This document shows, piece after piece, positions 9,415-19,569 of a DNA stretch of 24,150 bases; the first letter of the stretch is position 1, and every line of letters starts with the position of its first letter. This stretch comes from Saccoglossus kowalevskii (lineage: Eukaryota; Hemichordata; Enteropneusta; Harrimaniidae), in the NCBI RefSeq assembly GCF_000003605.2, contig NW_003116949.1:51312-75461 (forward strand). The letters run 5' to 3'. Position numbers and translations under genes: made by a program. The notes below the pieces were generated by a model that saw nothing but the letters and a program-made list of their open reading frames with translations, searched no databases and was not told the DNA's origin.

Positions 9415-10020
9415 ACAGTTAGGTTTGAACATCTTCTGTTTCTATATTGCTAGGACAGTCATTTAATAGTTAATAGATAATTTATACTAATTAATTACAA
9501 TTATAACTGATCACTATTGTCCTATACAACATCAACACTCCTGAAATAAAAATATAAACGTTATTGGCAAAAACATTTTTAGGCTGAGCAATAACTAATT
9601 AAAAACTTATTCTTTTTTGATACAAATGTAGCTCAGCTTTTGTTAGTTGTTACCTAAAGCTGAATAAACAGCTGGGTGATTTTTCATTTTCAAGAAAATT
9701 AATGCGTTATTTTGGAAGTATTGATTACTAGAAGCTGCGTTTTAAAAATTGATTTTATGAGAACCAGTATGTGCAAATGTTCTTCAATTTATCAATCAAT
9801 CTTATCAATATATTTTTTTTTCTGCTTTCTGAAAGTTACTATGATTTGTGCTGCACTTATGACTTGTAAACTGTCAACTATACATGCATGATTCAAGAAA
9901 TATGGTGGATGTGAATCCTAAAGTGAGTATCCAGTGTTCATGGATACAGCTTTTTCTAATTTAATTAATTACTGATCATAGTGTTTTCAACTGTTAAACA
10001 ATTTTGGGCTGTGTTCTCCC

Positions 10021-10860
10021 CAGGCCTTACAAGCATCGCAGACCCACGTCACTTAGACAAACAGCCGCGTCGCTTTCGTTTCGTCCGCGATCCTTGAAAT
10101 CTTGTCCGCGGTGCTTATTCATTTTGTATTGTTTACAAGTGTCAGCCTCGTCTTGCATATCTTTAAAACAATAACATGTATTGATTGAAAGGTAATCCCG
10201 CCTTTGTACATGGTTAGCCTTACAAAAACAGTGATAAAAACAGAAGTCTAAAAGAAGTTACCAAGTCTATCAAGGGTGTGGAACTGGCAAACCCAAAATA
10301 CTAGGGTAGTAATAATTTGCTCATTGCGTCGGTATGGTCTATCCCAAGTCGCTGCACTGCGGTTAATTGCGTTTTTTACTACTCTATCGCCAGTGACACT
10401 AATTACCAAGAATTAAAAAAACAAGTGAAATTAAGTCGCATTGGAAAGAAAACTGTAAATAAATCGAAGCAAAAATTATTCAACTGCAGATGAGACCACT
10501 AGAAATATCTAATTCATAGAGTGCCTCAATACCGAGGAACGCCACCCTAAGGCGACATAACGCATGTAGTGATATCACAACCGATGCATGCTGGGTTACA
10601 ATGGAGATTTTGATTGAGGTAACAAAGGTTGCAGCGCAGAGTGCATGTTTTTCCGCGACGTTTAAAAACAACATTTCGTTGGCGATTTTGATGTAATTTC
10701 TAAGATAATCGTCAATGAATCGTTTTAATTAACCAAACATTCTAAGTTTGTGTATTTTTAAACACAAAAGATGATCGCAACAGCAGCGGTGAATACCTGT
10801 TCAACGCAATGCTGTCAGCTGACAATGTTACGATGGTCATAGCGTTACGCATAAGGTATA
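10021..10860. other. CpG-rich island inside the CpG-poor block
   Basis: About 40 CpG lie in these 840 bases, 11 of them in the first 120, against about 3 in the preceding 600. The left edge is sharp, at an acceptor-like CTCCCCAG. From there two frames stay open for 20 or more codons, and the reverse strand is also open, but nothing is recognised. The right part contains dispersed repeat A. Either this is a fairly recent insertion not yet decayed by methylation, or an internal unmethylated promoter. Confidence 0.55.
10586..10742 (+). repeat. Dispersed repeat A, copy 1 (CpG-rich)
   Basis: It shares with 16602-16742 the ordered blocks GCAT-CTGGGT, TTTTGATTGAGGTAAC, AAGG-TGC and AATTAACCAA, with spacing of 115 bp here and 103 bp there between the second and last blocks. 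This copy keeps many CpG; the other has almost none, so the two copies differ in age or in methylation history. Family not identified. Confidence 0.5.
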
Positions 10861-11276
10861 GAGAGATCAATGAAAAATCACTGACTTTAGTTTTGAAATG
10901 CCGTTGTAGAAAAAAAAATATCATTATTGATTTATTAATTTCTTCATATTTTGATAACTCGCAATCTTGCAGACTTTACAAATTTAACAAAAAAATGTTT
11001 TTCCCCTATGTCATATGAACTGACAGTAACATTGGCACTAAACCTGACTGTACTTGTTGTACACAAAATAATGATGAACCAGTTACCTCCATGGATAACA
11101 ATATATTCACTGACTGGCTATAAGTATTTCCATTTATTTCCTGTTCTATTTCAAACTTTATTTGACTTGATGCACGCATTCAATACAATGAATTTAAATG
11201 ATATAAAAAATATGAGATATGTATAAAACTACTCTTCTTTATTGCAGTTATAATGTTTTTGGGGTAACTAATTATT

Positions 11277-11340
11277 ATGCAAATAAGATGTATTGTTATG
11301 TAAATTAGCCGCGATGCTTGGCTTGGAGTCTGGGCAGAAC
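11277..11340 (+). repeat. Octamer-containing repeat tail
   Basis: TTATGCAAAT followed by AAATTAGCCGCGATGCTTGG resembles TTATGCAAATGAGCTGCCTTGATGCC at 16911, suggesting a shared short repeat downstream of repeat A in both places. The match is short and gapped. Confidence 0.3.
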
Positions 11341-11619
11341 ACTGTTGGGTAAAGGTTTTATCCGTTTTTCAAGGATTTCAACATTGCCATTATTCAAGTG
11401 TATTATGAGACCTACATGTTACTTTAATATTACATCCATTCACTTGAATTGTAACATTGATCCTACTTTTTTCAGTTTTCAAAACTACATTGTATGAGGT
11501 AATATTTTGTTCAGCTAATTTGTTTTTGTTTATTTTATAAGTGTCATGCAGGTTTTTAGCTCTGTTGTCGACTTGGTCGCGCGGAGCTTATCATATCAGT
11601 GATTGTTCCTCGGCGCCCG

Positions 11620-12070
11620 TGTCAACTTTGTAATTTTTCAACTTCTTCTTGAAAACTACAATTGTTAAATTGCTTTGATACTTAGTGTATATGCACTTTG
11701 GGCAGACCTCTCTTTGATTTGTTTATTTTGTGATGATATCTTTAATTCTCTAATTTTAATGAATATTTTTGTAATTTTTGATAAAAAGTGATATTTTCGA
11801 CTTTTTGTTGAAAACTGCAAGTCTGATTGCTTTGATATTATATATATATATAGGTATTATAGGTAGCCCTCTCTCAGATTTGTTCATTTCGTGATGATAT
11901 CTTTAATTCTCTAATTTTGATGAATATTTTTGTCATTTTTGATAAAAAGTGATATTTTCGACTTTGTTGAAAACCGCAAGTTCAATTACTTTGATACTAT
12001 ACATATAGGTACCTCAGGTAGACCTCTCTCAGTTTTGTTCCTTTTCTAATAATGTCTTCAGTTCTTCAAT
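11620..12070 (+). repeat. Tandem repeat, period about 160 bp, 2.7 copies
   Basis: GAAAACT/CGCAA-type landmarks fall at 11651, 11810 and 11969, and GTGATGATATCTTTAATTCT at 11730 and 11891, giving a period of 159 to 161 bp. Copies share TTGATAAAAAGTGATATTTT, TTGCTTTGATA and the phrase AGACCTCTCT. The third copy decays after about 12060. The octamer GCGGAGCT occurs just outside both ends (11581 and 12091). There is no coding capacity. Confidence 0.85.
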
Positions 12071-12079
12071 CGAAATGTG

Positions 12080-12590
12080 CATTGTTAACAGCGGAGCTAT
12101 CTCAGCCCAGAAGCTGCCTGTTTATTATTCCTTGACAATGGTGCAAAAGAATGTGTTATGAGTATGCTTGGTGTAATCTATTGTACACTTCTTTACCCTC
12201 CTAACCACATGAACATAGATCAATATGTCAACCCCCTACTGAGCAATTATGTTTTTTATTGGTTGTGTGACCTGCATGATGGTACCATATAAATCACTGT
12301 TGTTTATTTGTTTTGAATGTTTGAAAGTGACTTTTCTTTACTCTTTTAATTGAACAGCGTTGGTAATGAATATCACTTTTCTCAGTGTGTGAAGCATACT
12401 GCCTACAGATTTAAAACACATTTATTTGACACTGCCATTCAGTCTATATATGGTTGTTATTGACAGTTGATTATTTACGTACATTCCTTGTATACAAATT
12501 ATTTTTTTTAATGCTTTTTTGTTCCTTTACTTTTTATGTAGTTATTTTTCTTTTACTAATATCTGATTTGTAACTTTTTTCATCCTCCTC
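12080..12590. other. Unannotated CpG-poor stretch
   Basis: Nothing beyond AT-rich sequence is seen between the 160-bp tandem repeat and the microsatellite. Confidence 0.4.
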
Positions 12591-12592
12591 CC

Positions 12593-12593
12593 A

Positions 12594-12668
<75 letters not shown>

Positions 12669-12697
12669 ATAGATAAATAAATAAATAAATAAATAAA
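12593..12697 (+). repeat. (AAAT)n microsatellite, about 26 units
   Basis: 105 bp of a pure ATAA/AAAT tetranucleotide array with a single A-to-G interruption at 12672. Such purity suggests a hypervariable length. Confidence 0.98.
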
Positions 12698-12801
12698 GGC
12701 ACTGCTAATGAAAACAGTGTCACAGTTAAGTTAAAAAGCTCTCAAGTTTTAATTATGCAATGTGAGCACACAATTGTTTGTTGCTTGAACAATCACATTA
12801 T

Positions 12802-12840
12802 CCCCCCCCAAAAAAACAAACAAACAAACAAACAAAAAAC
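12802..12840 (+). repeat. C8 run followed by (CAAA)n
   Basis: Eight C (12802-12809), then A7, then five CAAA units and A5C. Low-complexity sequence. Confidence 0.9.
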
Positions 12841-12844
12841 AGTT

Positions 12845-15370
12845 TTTTTCTAGGCTTACCAGTACCATATTAGCTCTATTAGAATAATTGTTATTCAATG
12901 ACCTTAGACACTACTGTTATTTATTGAAGTGCATGTCCTATTAAGAGGGCAAAATACGGTATATCATTAATCACTCATGATTCCACATTGAATTTGTATA
13001 AAAGAACAAAATTATAGCTACCCAGAAACATGACAAATTAATAAAAATATTATTTTAGGATGTTGCGATTGAAATGCAAACTTTACTATACTGTCACATT
13101 AGAATGGTATTATACCAGTACTTTACTATGTTTTGTTATTAGCAAAGAATTAGGCCGCTGCACACCAAAATATAAGTAGACGATTTTATTGTAAAATTAT
13201 TGCTTCCATTTTAGTACCTAGAATAATTTTGGAAATAAATACTTTTGCTCATTTTCCCTTCAAGCTTAGTGAAAGTAAATTTCTAATGATTTCATAGAAA
13301 AATACCTATTTGTGAAAGTTCCTATCCATTGTGTGGAACTGACCAATGTTTCAGTTTGAACTCAAAACTTTATTTGTAAAAACTGTGTTTTGTGCTCTGT
13401 CTATATAGTACATGTATTAAATACAACTTCTCCATTAATGCTTACTTTTTTGCAACCTTAGTGTCACCACAGAAAGTCAGAAAACACTTTTGAGATAGTC
13501 AGTTATGTGCACTGTGTCCACTGTTAGTCATGTGTTAGGGTTTATAATTTTTTTTCATAGCTATCAGGCAAGTTTTCTGGCATGACATATTGAAAAACTT
13601 GGTTGAGTAAACTAAAATTTTACTTAATATGGCTGGATGACTCATGTCAGGTAGTCTCTGTTATCCTAGCATGACCATGGTATTGATTGTTATTTCCTCC
13701 GTGGTAAAGTTCACCATTATCACCAACGCTATCATACTGTATACAAAGCAGTCTATTAGCTGATCTGCAGAAGTCAAAAGTTTTGTTTTTGTGTTAGTCT
13801 ACTGAAAAACATAACAACCCTAATCCACGACCTCAGTGTCCTTTTAATGGCTTATTGACTGAAATCTCCTATATTAGAATGTACTACTGTATAGACTTTT
13901 AAACATTGTATCAGACTCTGTATTATTATTAATATACACACTGAGATAAATACACATGTAGGTTGTAAATGCATGTACATGTACTGAGTGAATGAAAATA
14001 AGATTATAATATAGGACACTTATTTTATCTTATTTGGAACAAAGCTTATGCAAAGTCCAAAGACATAAATAACTGGAAAAAAACACACAAGAAAAATACA
14101 AAATAAAACAGCACAGCTAAAATAATTTTAAGAGGAGCAGTGGTGAGCAGTGCAGTGCAGTACAGTGCAAACATGATTACTTAATATTCTGCTGGCTATT
14201 TACAGTGCTTCCAATAATTAGGGACTGTGCGCTTAATACAATTAATGTACTTTGTTATATAATTGTATGCTTGTAATACTATACAGTATGTGGGTTTTAT
14301 GTACCATGTAGCAGGTGGTGCTATTTCTAACTATTACGCTATACAGCTAAGGCTATTATTGTAAATGGATTGTATTAATGGGATTCCTTTCTACACATCA
14401 TTGTTGTAGTTTGAATCACTGTAATAGACCTTGTTTGTAAATGGTCATTGGGAGCGAGAGAGCCACGCGACTCGTTTTGTCTCCAAAACAGTGTTCTATT
14501 TTCTGTTGCCACCGCGTTCCAAATACCACAGTTACATGGGTCACTGAAACAGTGGATGCGATAAAGATAGTGAAGAAAACATTATTTGGTGGGCCAAAAT
14601 AATTTGTGTGTCTCTTGCACTCTTACCGAGACCTTGGCAGCTATTTACAACTACTGTTTATTGGCCAACTTGTTGTTCGCTTTATGTAATGGGATCATTA
14701 GATGTATTGTGTACTCTGCATTGTGTGTTCAGGTTACTAGCATGCGTAAACATTGAGAATGTACAGGAGATTACATGTACAGTGTTGCTGCAGTATAGAT
14801 TTCTTCAGAAACTAATGTGGTAATCAGCTTTCAAACTTTTTAATTTGTTGTCAAAATAACGATAAAGTTTAAAATTTTGCCGACAATCTATTTTACCTGG
14901 CAACTTGGGTGGTTGTCACACATACTGTACCTTGAGAGCACTTTACATGTAAGTATTAGATTTATGTGATTATCAGTCATTCCGATATTGATTCAGTACG
15001 CTAGTAAACCATTGATGACCTCTATCCACATGACATAGTGTTGTTTCACGCACCCTTGTTATGGTGTGGATGTGTGCTGAGCATATGGGCTATGAATCTT
15101 AGTCTACTAGCTGCTGGAAAAAAGTTCTATGACTGGAAAGTATTTTCCGAATGGATTGTAAACTTTGCTTACCATTTCAATTTGTACCATTGTGCTGTGG
15201 ATTATTGTTGGTAGGGAGTCTAAATCTGTCATATCTTGTGAGGTGCTTCTACACATTGATTTGCTTGTACATTGAAAAGGTATGTCTTGTTCATTTTTGT
15301 GTTGCAGTGATAATGTGCTTGTGCCCAACCCAAACTGTTAGCAGCTTGTTGATGTAGGGACTAAAACAAC
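12845..15370. other. CpG-poor stretch with scattered splice-like and TACATGTA motifs
   Basis: No supportable gene. Acceptor-like sites occur (for example TTTTTTGCAACCTTAG before 13462) without long coding sequence after them. TACATGTA lies at 13409, 13976, 14772 and 14944. A CpG-richer patch at 14450-14620 has no recognisable content. A 68-codon ATG frame at 15151 meets a good donor (AAAAG|GTATGT at 15280), but its product is unremarkable. Confidence 0.5.
14135..14169 (+). repeat. GCAGT-type pentamer repeat
   Basis: The unit GCAGT or ACAGT recurs irregularly (GAGCAGTGGTGAGCAGTGCA, then GTGCAGTACAGTGCA) over 35 bp. Confidence 0.6.
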
Positions 15371-15376
15371 AATTTA

Positions 15377-15405
15377 GGGGTAGGGTGGGGTGGTGTTGGG
15401 TTGGG
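15377..15405 (+). other. G-quadruplex motif
   Basis: Five G tracts on the + strand: GGGG-TA-GGG-T-GGGG-(7-base loop)-GGG-TT-GGG. The first four meet the usual G3+ N1-7 rule. I saw no other such motif in this AT-rich window. Twenty bases downstream is the hairpin at 15425-15442. Confidence 0.75.
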
Positions 15406-15424
15406 TATCTTGATAAATTCCCAC

Positions 15425-15442
15425 TCGACCATCATTGGTCGA
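15425..15442. repeat. Perfect 7-bp hairpin after the G-quadruplex
   Basis: TCGACCA and TGGTCGA pair around the loop TCAT. It could act as a structured RNA element together with the upstream G tracts, if transcribed from the + strand. Confidence 0.6.
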
Positions 15443-15964
15443 TGTGTTCAAAATATTGACTTTTAATACGGCCCTCAAAATATTATCAATAACAACCATT
15501 AAGATCTACTTAAAAGATCAGTTATATTTGTATCAGTGTGAAAATGTTGAGCAAATTACTTGATGTATAAAAATTTTGATTTTTGGAATGTGTTGTATAT
15601 TTCAATCGACATGGTCATGTGACCACATATGTCTATGAACACATTAAAAAAAATGTTAGCTGCTCACCCAACCTTACTTTGAGTGTGCCACCTAATCTAA
15701 TTTTGTCGAGCGAACTTCAGATATTACAGTGCAAAAAGACAACTTACCCAGGGCCCTTGGTGAATTTACCAATATGTAGCCATCTTAAGAGGCTGAGCCT
15801 TCTTCTGACCGTTTCTTATCGATGATTTCCCATAATAGTGTTCATTGTGCATCATAATTTTTCATAGTCCCCATCACATGATGATCGAAATGGTGACTAA
15901 TCGACTCTTAGTTTTCACATTGTATTTTATACATTCGCCTTGTAGCCATGCCCTTGCAATTGCT

Positions 15965-16085
15965 ATCTTTATGGACTGGATATGGCTTTTGCGGTCCAAG
16001 ATGACAGGTTGTGCAGTGGAAGCTTGCAAAGGTGTGTTAGCTATACGACCGAGGGTCGCAAAAGTTGTATCCAGTTCATGAAGGT
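15965..16085 (+). ncRNA. Long RNA hairpin: 33-bp unbroken stem with 55-nt loop
   Basis: Bases 15965-15997 pair with 16053-16085 without bulge or mismatch when G-U is allowed: 25 Watson-Crick and 8 G-U pairs. All eight imperfect pairs (15966, 15970, 15974, 15983-15985, 15994, 15995 with their partners) are G-U in the + strand; in a - strand transcript each would be an A-C mismatch. This favours a + strand RNA whose fold matters. Right-arm core: CGCAAAAGTTGTATCCAGTT; it matches no miRNA I know. The stem is about the right length for Drosha/Dicer processing, but the loop is long for an animal miRNA. Alternatives are a decayed foldback transposon or an endo-siRNA hairpin. Confidence 0.45.
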
Positions 16086-16099
16086 TTTATCATATGCTT

Positions 16100-16600
16100 A
16101 TAGGTGCAATTACAAGATTACCACAGTCTGACCTTAAACACAAGACCTAATTTAGAATGATGCATTTTGTTTTGATTGATAAAAAATGGATGTGATACGA
16201 GAAATGATTGCCCTGGAGTGAGGGCGTACTTCCAATAGCATTATGACGCCGGGCAATACTAGATATATGATAATGTCTAAAATATTTTGGTAAGATTTGG
16301 TTCTCTTTATGTGATTATGTCAAATATAACCGACTTGAAAACAAAAATCGTTTTGAAGAAATGCTGATTCCAATGTTGAAAATAATACTTTTATGAAAGT
16401 ACATGTACTAATAACTGAAACATCGATGAAATCAAAAAATTGTTGCAGGCTGCATGTAAGGCTCAGAAAACTTGATGTCAAATAGTTCAACTTGCTTTTC
16501 ATCATGGCGTGACCTTTTGGCCTACTGTATTCATAGACTGCAGCCTATCTGCTGTTGGGGGCACTCTAATCATAACACTATGTTGGGAGAACTGAAATAT
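16100..16600. other. Unannotated CpG-poor stretch
   Basis: Nothing supportable apart from a TACATGTA at 16400. Confidence 0.4.
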
Positions 16601-16601
16601 T

Positions 16602-16742
16602 GCATTCTGGGTAGTTTCTTTTTGATTGAGGTAACACAAGGCTGCTATGATTGTTTACAATCATTGTAACATTCAATTTCCATTACGGCCTGGGATATTT
16701 TATATAGTTCAGGTGTTAATAATGTTAATTAACCAAGAATCC
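16602..16742 (+). repeat. Dispersed repeat A, copy 2 (CpG-poor)
   Basis: This is the counterpart of 10586-10742. Its own feature is a perfect hairpin, ATGATTG-TTTA-CAATCAT, at 16647-16664, absent from copy 1. Its start, GCATTCTGGGTAGT, loosely resembles the ZNF143/Staf motif, as does GCATGCTGGG in copy 1; binding is not established. Confidence 0.5.
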
Positions 16743-17530
16743 TCCATTACATATAAATAGCGGATGAGTACTTTATAATAATATTAATTTTTCTGATTTA
16801 ACTTGAGTGTTTTTATTCTAAATTATAAAACTTAAAAGTAATACAGTGAGCAGTTTACAAAAATGAAAAAAAAATTATATCATGAAAAAATTATGTAAAT
16901 ATGCTACTTATTATGCAAATGAGCTGCCTTGATGCCAAAAAAAGGTTATCCTTGGCCATTAATCCTAATTTATGGATGATAAAGTATCTCATGTGTATGT
17001 GTAAAGTTTGATGCATCGGCTTACTTTCTGAGTGCATCCTTAATAAACTTAAGTTCCAAATCCAATCCAACTGTGTTATATATGAAGCCCAGGATTTTGT
17101 GTGTATATTATCCTGTAACTTGAGTAAGATGCAAAGACGGAAATATAATACTAAAAGTTATTGCGTTGGGTAAAAATCAAGTAGAAGTTTTATTGCGGTT
17201 TTGGCATTATCCAACAGTTACTGAGCAACCATGAAAAGATGTATAATTTCAGAAAGATGAAATATTGGAGAATACAATTACATACTTTCCAAGTTAATAT
17301 TTGCAAAGGAAATTATGTTATGGACTAGTTCCAAAAATACAGTTCAGACTTTATTTCATGGACTTAATACATATTTATGATCTTGTGGTCATAACTCAAC
17401 ATCAGAGGTTCATAGAATCCTCTATGATACACAATTTTTTAGCTTGTTTTTCAGTGAACATATTTAATAGACATGAGAAAAATTTGCATGACTCGCTTCC
17501 CAAACTGAACACTTATATACAGTGAATGTT

Positions 17531-17563
17531 AACTTCAATAAAATGGCGTAACTTCAATAAAAT
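17531..17563 (+). repeat. Short direct repeat, period 19
   Basis: AACTTCAATAAAAT occurs at 17531 and 17550. Confidence 0.7.
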
Positions 17564-17945
17564 CACGCATCTAATTTATTCAAAATGGCTTCAAGCAGTA
17601 AGCAAATTAAATTCATTGTCTTTAGTGGTAACTCAGCCTGGTTATATAAATATCTAGTTGATTTTTTACCCACAACTCTTGGTGTTTGAAAATAAACTAA
17701 AATTACACACCAACTACTTGGTAAATTTTAACCAACATTAAATAAATAAAGAATGCAATATAATCTCAATATTTGGAAAAATGTGTTTTTACCCTTTCTC
17801 CTCATTGTTGTTTCCTTAACATAAGGTCACAAAACATTTATTTCAAATATATATATCAATCAAGTTTTGTATTTTTTTTGTACTTGTGAATAAAAACATA
17901 AGTAGAGTAGTATGTGTGCATACATGGACAGTGAAACCACTTAAA

Positions 17946-17991
17946 AAATTATATTGATCAACCTTAGGAAATTATATTGATCAACCCTGGA
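17946..17991 (+). repeat. Short direct repeat, period 23
   Basis: AAATTATATTGATCAACC occurs at 17946 and 17969, back to back. Confidence 0.8.
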
Positions 17992-19189
17992 AAGGTATTT
18001 TGATCCATGGTAAATCTTGCTCAGTTTCAGTTTTGTAAAAAAACATTCTCAGGATAATAAAAATTGTGTTTTTGAACAGGAAAGGACAGCATCAATCCTT
18101 ATCCAGTTCTTTTGTGTTCAATATGTCTTTAATTTCCTATCTTACTACACATAGGCCATCTGTATATTTCCTGCTTCTCTGTTATAACAGTTTCTATGAA
18201 TTATTAATATCTAAAAAATGAATTTCAGATTGGAATGTTGCTTCATGCTTGCAACTTGTTAATTATATATAATATATGTTTCAATTCATGGTCATTTTTG
18301 TTGTTGAAAATTTTACATTTACAAATCCAAAAAAGTAACTGTATTATGGCAATGCACGAGTATCAGTGGATGTGCGTACGTGCTTGGGCAGCATATTCCT
18401 AATTAACATTGATTTTGTTTCAGTGTTTGTATGCGAACCTAATGCACTTGTATTCAGCCATTACTTAGCCATTGATCCAAGAATAACTATATATGTCTTG
18501 AGCTGAATGATTAGTTGCTGGAACTAGATCAATTTAGAATTATTAAATTTCATGATTTGCGTGTAGTAACATTTTGCAAGTATTATATCAATTTAAACAA
18601 AGGAGTTTCTCGAGAATGAATTTCTGCTCTATTAAGCTTAATGGGTATCTGCAGCTTTCATCCACAACAATTAATGAGGACCTAACAATCAAACTGCAAT
18701 TAACGTAGACCTTCTTGTGGCAAGTCTCCTTAGTACAAGAGCTTTCACATCACAGAGAACATTTAATAGTAGGTGTAACCTGAGGAGGATATTTTGAATG
18801 CTTGGATTGAGCAATACAAAATCTTTATCCACTTTTAATTTTGCAATTAAGAAAGCATGACTTTTTGAAGTTTAGTTTTCCTTTAGCAAATATCTGTGTG
18901 GTACCATCTTGTTGATGTAGAATAGGTGTGCGTAGTAATCTCTCGAAAATACAATTTTAGCTATAAAATCAGTAAATACCAAATACAATGTACTTTCTTG
19001 GTGAATAAACTTAACATAGGACACAGATATGGTATGATATCAAATTTAACATTGACATCTATTGAATAACATTTTCAAACTAATGAATTGTAGATTTAAG
19101 TGAAAACATAATCAAGGTTTAACTACATGTATATTTGAAAAATGACATCTAAGTTAGTTTATATTAATACTAAGTGCTAGTCTTAAATA

Positions 19190-19212
19190 GAAAGAAAGAA
19201 AAAAAGAAAGAA
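19190..19212 (+). repeat. (GAAA)n low-complexity tract
   Basis: A purine-only tract of GAAA units with one longer A run. Confidence 0.85.
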
Positions 19213-19325
19213 CTTAATTAAAAGGTACATGAAATCATAAACCATTTGGAGATGAATAATTTTGAGCTTATGTGCATAAAAGAAACTTTTTGATTTTTCC
19301 CTCAAAATGTGCAGGTAGAGTCACT

Positions 19326-19416
19326 AGAAACACAGAATTTATTCTATGTGGCCTCATTTAGGTATCACAAAATAGTTTTTAAGATAGTATCATTCAATTT
19401 GCCTTATTTTTTTTAG
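19326..19416 (+). repeat. Dispersed repeat B, copy 2
   Basis: This is the counterpart of 9325-9414, ending in TTATTTTTTTTAG. The strong pyrimidine tract and AG would be a good splice acceptor for the open segment that follows. Confidence 0.45.
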
Positions 19417-19564
19417 CTCCCTAACTGGACACAGTCTGGCGCTTATGGATTGGGTTCCATCAATCTATTGGTTCGGCAGTCACATTTTAACTTCATGCGG
19501 AAATACAATAAAATTAAATTATCTGTATTCATGGGAACAGCAATTAAAATTGGTTAAAATTTAA
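19417..19564 (+). other. Possible exon after a strong acceptor
   Basis: Directly after TTTTTTTTAG, two frames are open: one for 46 codons from CTC (LPNWTQSGAYGLGSINLLVR...), one for 48 codons if a phase-2 exon joins here. The first 90 bases are GC-richer than the surroundings. The phase-2 frame would fit the possible exon at 5188-5294, but it has no internal donor, ends at TAA 19562-19564 and gives no recognisable protein. An AATAAA lies inside it (19508). Confidence 0.18.
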
Positions 19565-19569
19565 ATGCA

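Larger units (their letters stand above)
5400..10020. other. CpG-poor block, first part
   Basis: CpG is rare (about 9 in 5461-6420, about 3 in 9421-10020 by hand count), while TpG and CpA are common, the mark of long-term CpG methylation. Long runs without gene include 5400-6340, 6440-8190, 8370-9320 and 9420-10020. These hold isolated splice-like sites, a TACATGTA at 8482, and a 14-bp palindrome ATACATGCATGTAT at 7369-7382, but no gene I can support. Confidence 0.6.
16760..19320. other. AT-rich, CpG-poor stretch without gene
   Basis: No gene is supported. Small direct repeats are listed separately. A strong acceptor, GATTTTGTTTCAG, ends at 18422 and is followed in one frame by 26 open codons, which is within chance. 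A local CpG patch lies around 18350-18390. Confidence 0.5.

Noticed and set aside
9625-9665. tRNA-like A box (TAGCTCAGC)
   Set aside because: No B box follows at a suitable distance and no cloverleaf can be formed.
15151-15357. 68-codon ATG frame with an internal strong donor
   Set aside because: Poor start context, Cys/Leu-rich peptide without family resemblance, and no acceptor partner that gives a sensible intron nearby.
15371-15410. Telomere-like repeat
   Set aside because: The G tracts are irregular and do not form a hexamer array; a G-quadruplex motif describes them better.
9225-18650. Inverted match of TAAGCTTAATGGG at 9226-9238 and 18634-18646
   Set aside because: Short, and half of it is the self-complementary AAGCTT core; chance is sufficient.
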